A stretch of DNA of 64,000 nucleotides from Amnibacterium flavum (GCF_003097495.1 NZ_QEOP01000005.1:50574-114573); one strand, 5' to 3'. Positions 9,992-19,214 are shown, counted from the first letter of the stretch. The notes: a model not told the origin generated them from the letters alone. Numbers and translations are program-made.

Positions 9992-10852
9992 CTACTTGAG
10001 CGCGCCGCCGAGAAGTCCGGCGACGTAGTAGCGCTGCAGGACGAGGTAGATGACCACGCATGGGATGACGGTCACGGTCACGCCCGTCTGCATCAAGCCG
10101 AAGTTCACCCCGAACTGGCTATCGGTGGACAGGATGCCAATGCTGACCGGAAGCGTATAGAGCTTTTGGTCGGTGATGAGGATCAAAGCGGCGAAGAAGT
10201 CGTTCCAAGCTGCGAAAAACGATAGGAGGGTCGTCGACACGAGGCCTGGGACGGCCACCGGCAGCATGACGCGCCACATTGCGCTGAACGCACTCGCACC
10301 GTCGATCTGCGCCGCCTCCTCCAAGGACGACGGGATGGCGGCAAATGAGTTGCGCATGAGGAACGTGCCGAGGGGCAGGTTGAATGTGGCGAGCACAAGG
10401 GCTACACCGATGAGGTTGTTTTGCAGCCCGATGTCTCTCAGGACGATGTACAGCGGCGTGATGACGGCCTGGAACGGCACCATGAAGGTGACCAGGATCA
10501 CGAAAAATGCCGCCTTGCTGCCCCGGAACGGTAGCTTCGCGAATGCATACCCGGCGAGGGTGCTGGCCACAAGCGCGACCGCGGTAGCGGTCACCGAGAC
10601 GAATACCGAGTTGCCGATGCTCTGCACGATGCTGAGACCTCGACTGGCGTCGGACAGACGAACGATGTCGTCGAAGCTGACGTGAGACACCATCACCCAG
10701 ATGGGGTAGAGGAACAGCACCGCTAGGCAGGCGGAGACGATCCACCAGACCGATTTTGGCAGCAGTCGGGTGCGCGAGTGACGCTCGCTCGCTCCGATGC
10801 GCGCGGCACTGCCCGCAGCAGCGGTAGAGGCAGGTGTGATGGTGGCGGTCAT
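9992..10852 (-). CDS. Carbohydrate ABC transporter permease (MalG/AraQ type)
   Basis: A 286-residue inner-membrane permease with six predicted helices and the EAA loop EEAAQIDGASAFSAMWRVML that contacts the ATPase. Type I sugar importers pair a MalF-like and a MalG-like subunit; this is the MalG-like one. Its ATG overlaps the stop of the upstream permease by 4 bp (ATGA), showing translational coupling. No ATPase gene is in this operon, so a shared MsiK-type ATPase elsewhere is likely, as is common in actinobacteria. Confidence 0.93.
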   Translation of the reverse strand: MTATITPASTAAAGSAARIGASERHSRTRLLPKSVWWIVSACLAVLFLYPIWVMVSHVSFDDIVRLSDASRGLSIVQSIGNSVFVSVTATAVALVASTLAGYAFAKLPFRGSKAAFFVILVTFMVPFQAVITPLYIVLRDIGLQNNLIGVALVLATFNLPLGTFLMRNSFAAIPSSLEEAAQIDGASAFSAMWRVMLPVAVPGLVSTTLLSFFAAWNDFFAALILITDQKLYTLPVSIGILSTDSQFGVNFGLMQTGVTVTVIPCVVIYLVLQRYYVAGLLGGALK

Positions 10853-11772
10853 GCGTTGTCGGAGTTCCTGAGAAGAAGCATCTGGCCGGCGCTCACGACG
10901 CCAAGAACGAGCATGAGGAGAATGGAGAGAGCCGACGCGTATCCGACGTCGAACTTCACGAATCCGTTGCGATAGATCTCATAGACCGCGGTGAGGGTTG
11001 AGCCCGCGGGTCCGCCCGTGGTCATGATGTAGAACTGGTCGAACGCGAGCAGCGAGCCGGCGACCGAGAAGACCAGCACGAGTGCGAGCGTGGGGCGCAG
11101 GAGCGGCACGGTGATGTACCAGAAGCTCTGCCACCCAGTCGCGCCGTCGATGCGCGCGGCTTCGTTGACCTCGTCCGGGATGCCCTGGATTCCGGAAAGT
11201 ACGAGCAGCATCTGCAGGCCGACCACCTTCCAGGTCACCATGCCGAGCACTATCGCGAACGCGGTCCAGAAGTCGGCGAAGTAGTTCTTCTGCGGATCGA
11301 CCAGCCCCCACGACCCGAGAAGCTGGGTGGTCGGACCGATGTCGGACTGCCACATGAACATCCAGATGTAGCTGCCGGAGGCGAGACCGATGACCACCGG
11401 GAGGAAATAGACGGTCTGGAAGAAGCGATGGGCCCGAGTGCCCTTCCGGACGAGGAAGGCCAACCCGAACGCCAGGATGATCAGAATCGGCGTGATGACG
11501 ATCGTGTAGAAGAAGGTGAAGCCGACAGCTCTGATGAACTGGTCATCGCCGAACGCTTTGACGTAGTTTCCGAAGCCGATGAACTCGGGTGTGCCGAGCA
11601 ACGGCCAGTCGTTCAGCGACATGTAGATGGTTCGGATGAACGGCCAGATGAAGAACAGCCCGAGCAGCGCAAACGCCGGAAGGCTGAGCAACAGGCCGAG
11701 CACTCCCCTACGCTGCGTTATGCGGCCGTGCTTGACGCGTGGTGGGGGCGTGATTTGCTGGAGTGCGGTCAT
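10849..11772 (-). CDS. Carbohydrate ABC transporter permease (MalF/UgpA type)
   Basis: A 307-residue membrane permease with about six helices and the EAA loop NEAARIDGATGWQSFWYITV. A basic cytoplasmic N-terminus precedes the first helix (LLLSLPAFALLGLFFIWPF). It forms the heterodimeric channel with the next gene and receives substrate from the lipoprotein encoded upstream. A strong hairpin separates it from the binding-protein gene. Confidence 0.93.
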   Translation of the reverse strand: MTALQQITPPPRVKHGRITQRRGVLGLLLSLPAFALLGLFFIWPFIRTIYMSLNDWPLLGTPEFIGFGNYVKAFGDDQFIRAVGFTFFYTIVITPILIILAFGLAFLVRKGTRAHRFFQTVYFLPVVIGLASGSYIWMFMWQSDIGPTTQLLGSWGLVDPQKNYFADFWTAFAIVLGMVTWKVVGLQMLLVLSGIQGIPDEVNEAARIDGATGWQSFWYITVPLLRPTLALVLVFSVAGSLLAFDQFYIMTTGGPAGSTLTAVYEIYRNGFVKFDVGYASALSILLMLVLGVVSAGQMLLLRNSDNA

Positions 11773-11790
11773 GATGGATGCTCCTCATTG

Positions 11791-11820
11791 GATCGGGCGG
11801 GCCTTCCGGCCCGCCCGATC
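11791..11820 (-). promoter_or_regulatory. Intercistronic hairpin between binding-protein and permease genes
   Basis: Two perfect 13-bp arms (GATCGGGCGGGCC and its complement) around a 4-nt loop lie 15 bp after the binding-protein stop and 19 bp before the permease start. There is no T-run. Such stems are known in mal-type operons to protect the upstream message so that binding protein exceeds permease; that role is inferred here. Confidence 0.7.
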
Positions 11821-11834
11821 GACGGGATGATGTG

Positions 11835-13124
11835 TCAGCCGTTCGACTCGTCGAGCAGCGCCTGCGCGGCCTCCTGGGCCTTGGCTTGGGCGTCGGCGAC
11901 TGATCCGGAACCGAACACGGCCTCCTGGATCATGGTCGACCACACCCCGTTCGGATCATTGAAGAGCTCGTTCTCGATGACGCTGTAGGGAACCTGACCC
12001 ACCGCGAGGGCGTCGGCGAACACCTGGTATCGCTCATCCTTGGGCACGTAGAGGCTGTCGAGCAGGTCGAGGCGGACGGGCATCACACCGTTATCGGCGA
12101 TCACCTGCTGGCCTTCATTGCCGGTGACCCATTCGAGGAACTGCCACGCGCCTTCCGGGTTCTTGGCACCGGCGGTGATGGCGATGTCGTCGCCGCCGGC
12201 GAAGGAGGCGCCCTGGCCCTCTTCGGCACCAGGGATGAGAGCGAGCCCCCAGTCGAACTTCGCGCCCTCGGCGGGGTCAGTGAGGGAGCTGATGTAGAAG
12301 TCGCCCCAGTTGAAGATGCCAACCTTGCCCTGTTTGAAGGCATCTCCCGCGCTGGCCCCACTATCGGACTGCACGAGCTCGGGCATGGCGCCGCCTTCCC
12401 ACAGCTCGCGGTACATCGTCATGGTGTCCGTCACTTCAGCACTGTCAAGCAGTGCTTCTGTGCCGTCATCCGCAAGCACGTTGCCTCCGCTTGCCCAGAT
12501 GTAGGGAGTGATCGAGAAGATGTTGCAACCCCCACAGGCGCCCGAGAATGCGAAGCCATAGGAGCCATCGCCGATCGCGGCGATCGCTTCTGCGTCCGCC
12601 TGGACCTCGGCCATCGTCGTCGGGGCCTTCTCGGGATCGAGGCCGGCCGCAGCGAAGAGGTCCTTGTTGTAGTACATGACCGACACGTCGCCGGTGAAAG
12701 GCAGGGCGTAGGTTTTGCCCTCGTACTGCCCCTGAGCAACGTGCCCCGGGCTCATGTTGTCTTTGTAAGACAGGCCGTCGACTTTGTCGGTGATGTCGGC
12801 AAGTGCACCCACGGAAGCAAAGTACGGCGCGTACACGAGGTCCATGGATGCGACGTCGGGTGCGTTACCGCCAGCGGCTGCGGTTCCGAATTTCTGCACG
12901 AAGTCCGCGGCCGGCACGAGCGTCACCTCGACCTTGAGGTCTTGGTGGGTCTTGTTGAACTCGTCTGCCAGCGTATTCATGAACGCGGACTGCGAGTCGC
13001 GGGCCCAGACGCTGATCGTGCCGCCGCTCTGAGCCTCGGTTCCCGAGCTGGAACAGCCGCTCAAGCCCACCACGGTGGCCGCGAGGGCGGCCGCTGCGAT
13101 GAGCGAAGTGGTGTGACGCCTCAT
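11835..13124 (-). CDS. Extracellular sugar-binding lipoprotein of ABC importer (family 1)
   Basis: A 429-residue solute-binding protein with a lipoprotein signal (MRRHTTSLIAAAALAATVVG, lipobox LSGC) so it is anchored outside the membrane. The mature part has the family 1 pattern ISVWARDSQSAFMNTLADEF, VMYYNKDLFAAAGLDPEKAP and the C-terminal GAWQFLEWVTG. The start ATG at 13124 is chosen because GAGAGGAAA precedes it and the signal peptide begins there; the frame stays open upstream without protein-like content. It delivers sugar to the two permeases that follow. The ligand is presumably an arabinose- or mannose-containing oligosaccharide, inferred from the flanking glycosidases. Confidence 0.93.
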   Translation of the reverse strand: MRRHTTSLIAAAALAATVVGLSGCSSSGTEAQSGGTISVWARDSQSAFMNTLADEFNKTHQDLKVEVTLVPAADFVQKFGTAAAGGNAPDVASMDLVYAPYFASVGALADITDKVDGLSYKDNMSPGHVAQGQYEGKTYALPFTGDVSVMYYNKDLFAAAGLDPEKAPTTMAEVQADAEAIAAIGDGSYGFAFSGACGGCNIFSITPYIWASGGNVLADDGTEALLDSAEVTDTMTMYRELWEGGAMPELVQSDSGASAGDAFKQGKVGIFNWGDFYISSLTDPAEGAKFDWGLALIPGAEEGQGASFAGGDDIAITAGAKNPEGAWQFLEWVTGNEGQQVIADNGVMPVRLDLLDSLYVPKDERYQVFADALAVGQVPYSVIENELFNDPNGVWSTMIQEAVFGSGSVADAQAKAQEAAQALLDESNG

Positions 13125-13152
13125 TGCGTGTTTCCTCTCTTGTGTATGGGAT

Positions 13153-13168
13153 GGCCGGCATGCCGGCC
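13153..13168. repeat. Perfect 16-bp palindrome between GH127 and binding-protein genes
   Basis: GGCCGGCATGCCGGCC sits in the 56-bp gap between the GH127 stop and the binding-protein start. It could be an intercistronic stem or a protein site. It does not resemble the TACACCGGTGTA operator upstream of GH127. Confidence 0.5.
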
Positions 13169-13180
13169 GCACCCGGATGC

Positions 13181-15055
13181 TCAGGTAGTGGGCATCCAGA
13201 CGCGCATGGCACCGGCGGTCCTGTTGGCCCACCGGAAGTAGGGAATCGCCCGCACCGACCCGATAACGGAGTCCGCCGTCTCGGTCAGGTCGGAGGGGTA
13301 GAGGTCGGCGGGTGCGGCATGGCCGCGAGCGTCGGCGATAGCTAGAACCGGCACACCTAGCCCGTCGTCCTGTCCGGCCTCGGTCGCCGTCGGGCGCTCC
13401 GGGATCACGACATTCTCGAGACGCGTACCCTCGGGCAGATCTGCCTCCTCGAGGCAGTAGTAGACGGGCCCCCGACGCAGGGCGAGTGCACCACGCGCTC
13501 CATCGACCCACGGGTGGGCCTTCTCGAATACGGGCTCAACCGGAATGTGCAGCGAAACCGACGAGGCCCCGGCGGGAACGTCAAGGAACCCTGGGGAGAC
13601 GGGGCGGGCCAATTCGCCGTCGACGGAGACCGTGACGCCGACTGCCCAAGCGGGTATGCGAAATTGCGTGGTGCGGGTCGTGGGTGCATCGAAGGAGAGG
13701 TGCACGTCAGGCGTCCACGGATAGTTCGTTTCGACCGTTGCGGTGATGCCGTCGCCGATGTCGAACGAACCGGGCGTGTAGATCTGGAACTGGACCGCAT
13801 CGTCGCTTTCGGTGACCAGATAGGCGTTGATGGACGACAGCAGACGGGCCAGATTGGGCGGGCAGCAGGCGCAGAAGTACCAGTCGAGTCGGGTCGACGG
13901 CGCGTCCTCCTCGTGGGTGTGCCCTGTGCGCAACTGGAGAGGGTTCGAGTAAAAGTAGGCCCTGCCGTCAAGCGAGGTGGAGACAGCGATCGCGTTGTAC
14001 AGTCCTCGCTCGATCTCGTCCGCGTACTGCCCTCCCCCATCCAGCAGGAGCATGCGCCAGTTCCAGTGCAGATTGGCGATGGCCGCGCAAGTCTCTGAGT
14101 AGGCGCGATCGGCCGGAAGCTCGTATGGATCGCCGAATGACTCGCCACGATGACGTGAACCGAGACCTCCGGTGACGTAGAGCTTCTCGGTGTGAACGCT
14201 CGACCACAGGGCATCGAGCGAGTCGCGGTAGCCAGCATCGGCTACGTCGAGTTCGAGGTCCGTGACACCCGCGAGCAGGTAGAGCTGGCGCACCGCATGG
14301 CCAGTCGCTTCCCGAGCCTCGCGGACGGGCGTGTAGTCCTGGTAATAGGCTCCGCCGAACTGGCCCTCGCCGATGGTTCGATATCCCCGAAGTTCGACCA
14401 TCCGCCGGGCAAGTTCTCGGTGCCGGTCGTCCCCCGTGAAGCGCGAGAGCTCAACAAGCGCGGTTTCGATCTCGGGATGCCCGTCAATGTCGTCGCGACC
14501 ACCGCCACCGAAAGTGGTGTGCACGAGTTCGACATAGCGCAGCGCGATCTCGAGCAGGTCGGTACGCCCGCTGTGCGCCCAGGCGATGGCAGCCTGCACG
14601 AGGTGACCGAGCTTATACATCTCATGGCCCTGCGGGAGGTCGGTGAAGCGCTCCCCTACGCGCGGACCCTGGTAATAGCTGTCGAGGTAGCCATCGCGCT
14701 CCTGCACCGCTCCAAGCAGTCGGATGGCCTCGTCAACGAAAGGTATGAACTCTGCGACGTCGCCGCGCACCGCCTCCCAACCGATGGCCTCGAGGGTCTT
14801 ATAGAGGTCGGAATCGGCGAAGAGCGGCCCTCTGAACGCGGCATCACTCTCGCCGACAAGGCGCCTGAGGTTATCGACGACCCCGGATGTCTCCATGCGT
14901 TCGATGCAATGGGGAATCGTGCCGTCACGGTTGACGCGCTGCCAGTCGCCGATGAAACCGCCGTCGAGTCGAACTCGGCGCGTATCGATCGGGCGCCTCG
15001 CCGAGGGGCGGGCGGGTGCTGCGGGAACTGCAAGCGATGCGGACGCGCTGACCAT
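13181..15055 (-). CDS. GH127 beta-L-arabinofuranosidase
   Basis: A 624-residue cytoplasmic glycosidase of the DUF1680/GH127 family, which releases beta-L-arabinofuranose from hydroxyproline-rich plant glycoproteins and similar oligosaccharides. The zinc/thiolate site is visible: Glu 321 and Cys 323 in YSETCAA and the Cys 397-Cys 398 pair in ACCPPN; the first cysteine of that pair is the nucleophile in characterised members. The start at 15055 has GAGGAG just upstream; an open frame continues 25 codons further but would run through the operators. It is the first structural gene behind the LacI regulator. Confidence 0.9.
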   Translation of the reverse strand: MVSASASLAVPAAPARPSARRPIDTRRVRLDGGFIGDWQRVNRDGTIPHCIERMETSGVVDNLRRLVGESDAAFRGPLFADSDLYKTLEAIGWEAVRGDVAEFIPFVDEAIRLLGAVQERDGYLDSYYQGPRVGERFTDLPQGHEMYKLGHLVQAAIAWAHSGRTDLLEIALRYVELVHTTFGGGGRDDIDGHPEIETALVELSRFTGDDRHRELARRMVELRGYRTIGEGQFGGAYYQDYTPVREAREATGHAVRQLYLLAGVTDLELDVADAGYRDSLDALWSSVHTEKLYVTGGLGSRHRGESFGDPYELPADRAYSETCAAIANLHWNWRMLLLDGGGQYADEIERGLYNAIAVSTSLDGRAYFYSNPLQLRTGHTHEEDAPSTRLDWYFCACCPPNLARLLSSINAYLVTESDDAVQFQIYTPGSFDIGDGITATVETNYPWTPDVHLSFDAPTTRTTQFRIPAWAVGVTVSVDGELARPVSPGFLDVPAGASSVSLHIPVEPVFEKAHPWVDGARGALALRRGPVYYCLEEADLPEGTRLENVVIPERPTATEAGQDDGLGVPVLAIADARGHAAPADLYPSDLTETADSVIGSVRAIPYFRWANRTAGAMRVWMPTT

Positions 15056-15097
15056 GCTTCTCCTCATTGAGCCTGTGTATCGGTGTGGCGATTTCGG

Positions 15098-15140
15098 CAG
15101 TACACCGGTGCACTGTGGTCGATAGTACACCGGTGTACTA
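15098..15140. promoter_or_regulatory. Tandem LacI-type operators before GH127
   Basis: TAGTACACCGGTGTACTA (15123-15140) is a perfect 18-bp palindrome. CAGTACACCGGTGCACTG (15098-15115) is the same site with one broken pair. Their centres are 25 bp apart. They lie between the lacI stop and the GH127 start, so the encoded LacI protein is the obvious candidate ligand-responsive repressor. Confidence 0.75.
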
Positions 15141-15175
15141 AATCTGCAAGAACCAAGTTGGGCCCGCGTTCCAGC

Positions 15176-16195
15176 TCAGACAGAGGCGCGATATTTTACG
15201 GAGTGGCTCGCTACCGTTACCGTCGGGACCTCTTCGGAGGCTCCGACCTCAATCAACTCGACGAGCCGATTGACCGCCGTCTCCGCAATCCACTCGCGAC
15301 CCGAGTCGACTGTGGTAAGGGGGGGGAAGGCGAGGGCTGCCTCCTCGACATCATCGAATCCCGCCACGGCGATGTCGCCCGGGATGGTGAGACCCTGTCG
15401 TTGCAGTTCGGCCATCGCGCCCAGCGCTATGGCATCATTGAGCCCAAACACGGCGTCGAACTCAAGACCCGCGTCGATCGCTCTCGCTATCGCCTCTGCG
15501 CCCGACAGGCGATTCCACGGAATGGGTCCGACGAGCAGTTCAGGCACCATCTCGACTCCCGCATCATGATGGGCGCGACGAAATCCGTCGAACCTCTGTG
15601 CCGCGGCAGTGGGAACGGGCGACTCCTCCATACCGAGCGCGACGATGCGTCGCCTCCCGTGCTCAAAGAGAAACCGGGTCATGTCGTAGGCGCCCTGCTC
15701 GTTGGCGACGGTTACGAAATCGAATGGCCCCGAGTGCACTCGATCGCCGACCAGTACGACCGGGATGTCGACGGTTGCGGAGTCGATGTCAGAGGCTCCG
15801 AGGGCGATGGGATGAGCGATTAAGCCGTCGACAGATCGCCCCCGCGTACCCCGCAAAACCGACAGCTCTTGATCGTGCTGGCCGGCAGTGACCTCGACGA
15901 CCACCGACATTCCGCGCCGCTGAGCAGCTGATACGACCGCCTCGGCGAGCTCGGCAAAGTAGGGATGCGCGATCTCGGGAATCGCGAGCGCGATCGTGCC
16001 TGTGCGTCCGGAACTGAGGCTGCGCGCAGAGAGGTTGAGCTTGTAGTTGAGCTCGACGATCGCTGCCTCGATGCGCGATCGAGTGTCGGCGGTCATATAT
16101 CGATAACCGTTGAAGTAGTTCGAAACGGTTTTCTTCGACACTCTCGCAACGCGGGCGACGTCTGCCATGGTCGCGGCCATCTCGCCCTCTCTCAA
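15176..16195 (-). CDS. LacI family transcriptional regulator
   Basis: A 339-residue repressor with the LacI helix-turn-helix at the N-terminus (MADVARVARVSKKTVSNYFN, residues 10-29), hinge helix LSARSLSSGRTGTI, and a periplasmic-binding-protein-like effector domain with FGLNDAIALGAM and VAGFDDVEEA. It lies just upstream of GH127 on the same strand with the palindromic operators between them, so it probably controls the GH127-ABC-GH2 operon in response to a sugar. The true start may be at the ATG of residue 6 or 10. Confidence 0.93.
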   Translation of the reverse strand: MREGEMAATMADVARVARVSKKTVSNYFNGYRYMTADTRSRIEAAIVELNYKLNLSARSLSSGRTGTIALAIPEIAHPYFAELAEAVVSAAQRRGMSVVVEVTAGQHDQELSVLRGTRGRSVDGLIAHPIALGASDIDSATVDIPVVLVGDRVHSGPFDFVTVANEQGAYDMTRFLFEHGRRRIVALGMEESPVPTAAAQRFDGFRRAHHDAGVEMVPELLVGPIPWNRLSGAEAIARAIDAGLEFDAVFGLNDAIALGAMAELQRQGLTIPGDIAVAGFDDVEEAALAFPPLTTVDSGREWIAETAVNRLVELIEVGASEEVPTVTVASHSVKYRASV

Positions 16196-17380
16196 CGCGG
16201 TCTCGCCAAGTCACTCAGCATCGCACCCTAACCCACCTTGCAGAGCGCTCCTCGACGTAGCTTCGCTAGCCAGCTCATCGTGTGGAAAGAACTCGCAATC
16301 GTCGGGCAGGTACTTAGGCCCATTGGTCGCCGTCGTGCCATTTGTCATGACGTTCAGCCATGTTTCCCGGGCGCCCATCGGCCGCTGCAGTCCTTCAACG
16401 CTGACGGCGAGGACGTAATCCTGTCTCTCGCACCGACCCCGCAGCCTCCTCGCGACGCGCTGCCCGAGCTTCCCCATGATGTGACCGCGATCCTCGAGAG
16501 CGCCGCCCCATGGGCTGCCGGGTATCACTCCGGTTTGAAGTGGTGAAGAGGACAAGCTCAAGGCAGACATGATGAATCGGCCGCAGCGGTGGGTGCGGGC
16601 GAAGTGTCGCGAGTTAGGAATGCGTCCGAACGACGTGGATACGGTCGCCGGCTTCCTCCAGCGTCACAAGGGGGGTCGCCGATTCGCTGTGCGGAGCTCG
16701 TACCGCACCTTTCATCTTGGCGACTAGCGGGCGCCTATCTGACAACGTCGGATTAGAAACACTCGCTCGGGCGGACCTGGCGATTCGGGAGATTCGTTGC
16801 AGCACACGAAGGACAATCAGCTGAAGGACGTCGTCACTGGTCTTGCGCTGGGCACCCTGGCTAACGGAGTAGTCGCGGTCACCAGCCAAAAGAGGACCCT
16901 CGAGTTCGCGCTCAGCGGCGCATGGTCGGAGTGGCCGCATCGCGCGCAATCCCCGCAATAGGCGGAAACGATCCGGGCAACCTGCTCTGGATCGGGATTG
17001 GCAGGTCCGAACGCCGCCGCGGAGTCTGCGCGGCGTGGGACCGGCAACGCTGGACCCGTCCCTTCATCCTCTTCGACTCCTGGACCACAGAGGAGTGCCT
17101 GGACCTGGTCGCCGATGAACGCGCGTCAGCCGAGACCTGGGTCGAGCTCGGCAGGCTCTTTGTTGCCGAGTTCCCCACCACCGACCTCTTACTCGCCCAG
17201 GACTCCGCGTAACGCAGCAGCTGCAGGATGCGTTGCCCCATTTCTGCTCAAGACCGGAAGCTCTGGCGGATCCAACCTCCCCTGCCCCTTGAGAAGATTG
17301 AGCCACTTCGCCGGATCAGTCGCACATCCACCGGGCCAGAAACCTATATGGGGACGATTCCGCTGTAGTGCGCTCGACCT
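16196..17380. other. Gene-poor stretch with small unassigned frames
   Basis: No recognisable gene fills these 1.2 kb. On the plus strand three short frames look more protein-like than background: 16572-16727 (51 aa, MNRPQRWVRAKCRELG...), 16797-16961 (54 aa, with LKDVVTGLALGTLANGVVAV) and 16922-17212 (96 aa, ending DLVADERASAETWVELGRL then FVAEFPTTDLL). They overlap, lack clear ribosome binding sites and match no family I know. They may be remnants of decayed genes. Confidence 0.4.
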
Positions 17381-18412
17381 CTACTTCGGCGACGGAGACG
17401 CTGCTCGATCTTTGACGGGTCGCCGGCGCAGTGTTGCAGACCCGATGGGCGGAGTGTTGTATTCCTGGTCCATCCGACCAACGCCGGTACCGGGCGCGAC
17501 GATCTGATCGATTCGGTCCATCAGCTCGTCGGAGAGGTCGACTGTGGCTGCGGCGAGCAGGTCGTCGAGCTGCTCCATCACCCGCGGCCCGATGAGCGCC
17601 GCGGTGACGCCCGGGTGGGCGATCACGAACGCGAGCGCCATATGAGTAAGCGCCAACCCTGCCTCTTCGGCGAGGGGGATGAGTTCCTCGACAGCATCGA
17701 TACGGCGCTCGTCTCGAAGGGCGGCGAACATGCGGGTGCGGCGCAGGTCGGTTTCTTGGCCACGGCGGACCCGTCCGGTGAGCATGCCGCTGGCGAGAGG
17801 GCTCCAGATCAGCGTGCCCATGCCGTAGCGCTGCGCCACCGGCAGCACCTCGCGCTCGACCGTCCGGTCAAGCAGGGAGTAGTGCAGCTGCTCGGTACGG
17901 AAGCGCTCAAACCCCCGCCGCTCCGCGACCCACTGCGCCTCGACGATTTCGGAAGCGGGCATGTCGGAGGATCCGATGGCGCGGACCTTCCCGCTTCTGA
18001 CGAGGTCGGTGAGCGCCGAAAGAGTCTCATCGATGTCAGTCTCGGGGTCGGGACGGTGCATCTGATAGAGGTCGAGATGGTCGGTCTGCAGACGGCGCAG
18101 GGAGTTCTCCACCGCGGTCGTGATCCAGCGACGCGAGCCACCCTGGTGGTTGACCTCGTCGCTGGTCGGGCGGGAGAACTTCGACGCGAGCACCACGTCA
18201 TCGCGTCGGCCCTTCAGCGCGCGGCCCACCATCTCCTCAGAGTCGCCGTAGGCGTCCGCGGTGTCCACGAAGTTGATCCCGGCATCGAGCGCTCGCGCCA
18301 TCATCCGGTCCACCTCATCCTGGTTTCCGTTCCCGAATGAACTGAACATCATCGCGCCGAGTGCCAAGGGCGAGACCTTGATGCCGGTGCGGCCAAGTGG
18401 GCGGTAGTGCAT
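17381..18412 (-). CDS. Aldo/keto reductase
   Basis: A 343-residue NADPH-dependent oxidoreductase of the AKR superfamily with all four catalytic residues visible: Asp 50 and Tyr 55 in FVDTADAYGDSE, Lys 78 in LASKF and His 119 in LYQMHRPD. It begins MHYRPLGRTGIKVSPLALG, a typical AKR N-terminus, and GGAGG precedes the ATG. A longer open frame upstream is not protein-like and crosses the promoter. It is divergent from a TetR regulator that probably represses it. The substrate is unknown; many such pairs respond to reactive aldehydes or quinones. Confidence 0.92.
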   Translation of the reverse strand: MHYRPLGRTGIKVSPLALGAMMFSSFGNGNQDEVDRMMARALDAGINFVDTADAYGDSEEMVGRALKGRRDDVVLASKFSRPTSDEVNHQGGSRRWITTAVENSLRRLQTDHLDLYQMHRPDPETDIDETLSALTDLVRSGKVRAIGSSDMPASEIVEAQWVAERRGFERFRTEQLHYSLLDRTVEREVLPVAQRYGMGTLIWSPLASGMLTGRVRRGQETDLRRTRMFAALRDERRIDAVEELIPLAEEAGLALTHMALAFVIAHPGVTAALIGPRVMEQLDDLLAAATVDLSDELMDRIDQIVAPGTGVGRMDQEYNTPPIGSATLRRRPVKDRAASPSPK

Positions 18413-18458
18413 GATTCCTCCAGTTGGTGCTTCTCGCCCCGGCGGGTACGCTGGTCTT

Positions 18459-18502
18459 AAGCGGAACATCCGTCCGCAACTATACGGAACAATGTTCCGC
18501 TT
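18459..18502. promoter_or_regulatory. Inverted-repeat operator between AKR and TetR genes
   Basis: CGGAACAATGTTCCG (18485-18499) is a palindrome with 7-bp arms around one base. A second copy of one arm, AAGCGGAACAT (18459-18469), is the exact complement of ATGTTCCGCTT (18492-18502). The site lies in the divergent promoter region, the expected TetR operator position. Confidence 0.65.
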
Positions 18503-18514
18503 GTCACGCAGGGA

Positions 18515-19114
18515 ATGAAGATGACTGGGCTGGATCAGCCAATCGCGGCTCCCCGCCGCAAACGGGCGGATGCTGTTCGCAATACGGAGGCCGTATTGGA
18601 GGCCGCCAAGGCGGCCTTCGCCGAGTTGGGGGTGGATGCCGCAATGCGCGACATCGCGACCCGTGCAGGCGTGGGCGTAGGAACGATCTACCGGAACTAT
18701 CCGCAGCGCTCCGACCTGATCATCGCCGTCTTTCGGCGAGAGCTCGACGCGACAGCGGCCGAAGCAGATCACCTCGCATCCGAGCACTCGCCGGCGACGG
18801 CCCTACGGCTGTGGGCGCAGAGTCTCGCTCGATTCGTGGCGACCAAACGCGGATTCGCCGGCGCGCTGCATTCGGGCGACCCGGCGTACAACCTGTTGCC
18901 AGGGCAGTTCATCGGCGTGCTCGCACCAAGAGTTCAGAGCATCTTGGATGCTGGAGCTGTTAGCGGGACCATACGTGGCGACATCCGCGCAGAGGACCTC
19001 ATCCACGCTCTCACCCGCCTCGCTGACAGCCACCCTGGCGACGCCGACGACAGAGCCGGACGCATGACCACCGTCCTTCTCGACGGAGTAATCGGGGCCC
19101 CCTCAGCTGGCTGA
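18515..19114 (+). CDS. TetR family transcriptional regulator
   Basis: A 199-residue repressor with TetR helix-turn-helix at residues about 22-65 (AAFAELGVDAAMRDIATRAG, then VGVGTIYRNYPQRSDLI) and a helical C-terminal domain of the SbtR-like type. It is divergent from the aldo/keto reductase, with GGAACA-type inverted repeats between them, so it likely autoregulates and represses that gene. Confidence 0.9.
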   Translation: MKMTGLDQPIAAPRRKRADAVRNTEAVLEAAKAAFAELGVDAAMRDIATRAGVGVGTIYRNYPQRSDLIIAVFRRELDATAAEADHLASEHSPATALRLWAQSLARFVATKRGFAGALHSGDPAYNLLPGQFIGVLAPRVQSILDAGAVSGTIRGDIRAEDLIHALTRLADSHPGDADDRAGRMTTVLLDGVIGAPSAG

Positions 19115-19214
19115 AGACGCCTTCACCCCGCAACCCGGCGTCACAGCAACGGAACGTCCCACCAATCCTCCGGTGCCAGCCTTCGCGTCGAAGCGCGCGT
19201 CCTAGACTCCGAAC

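Noticed and set aside
13125..13511. N-terminal extension of the sugar-binding protein frame
   Set aside because: The extension is Arg/Gly/Pro-rich, overlaps the GH127 gene on the same strand, and the ATG at 13124 has a ribosome binding site plus lipoprotein signal.
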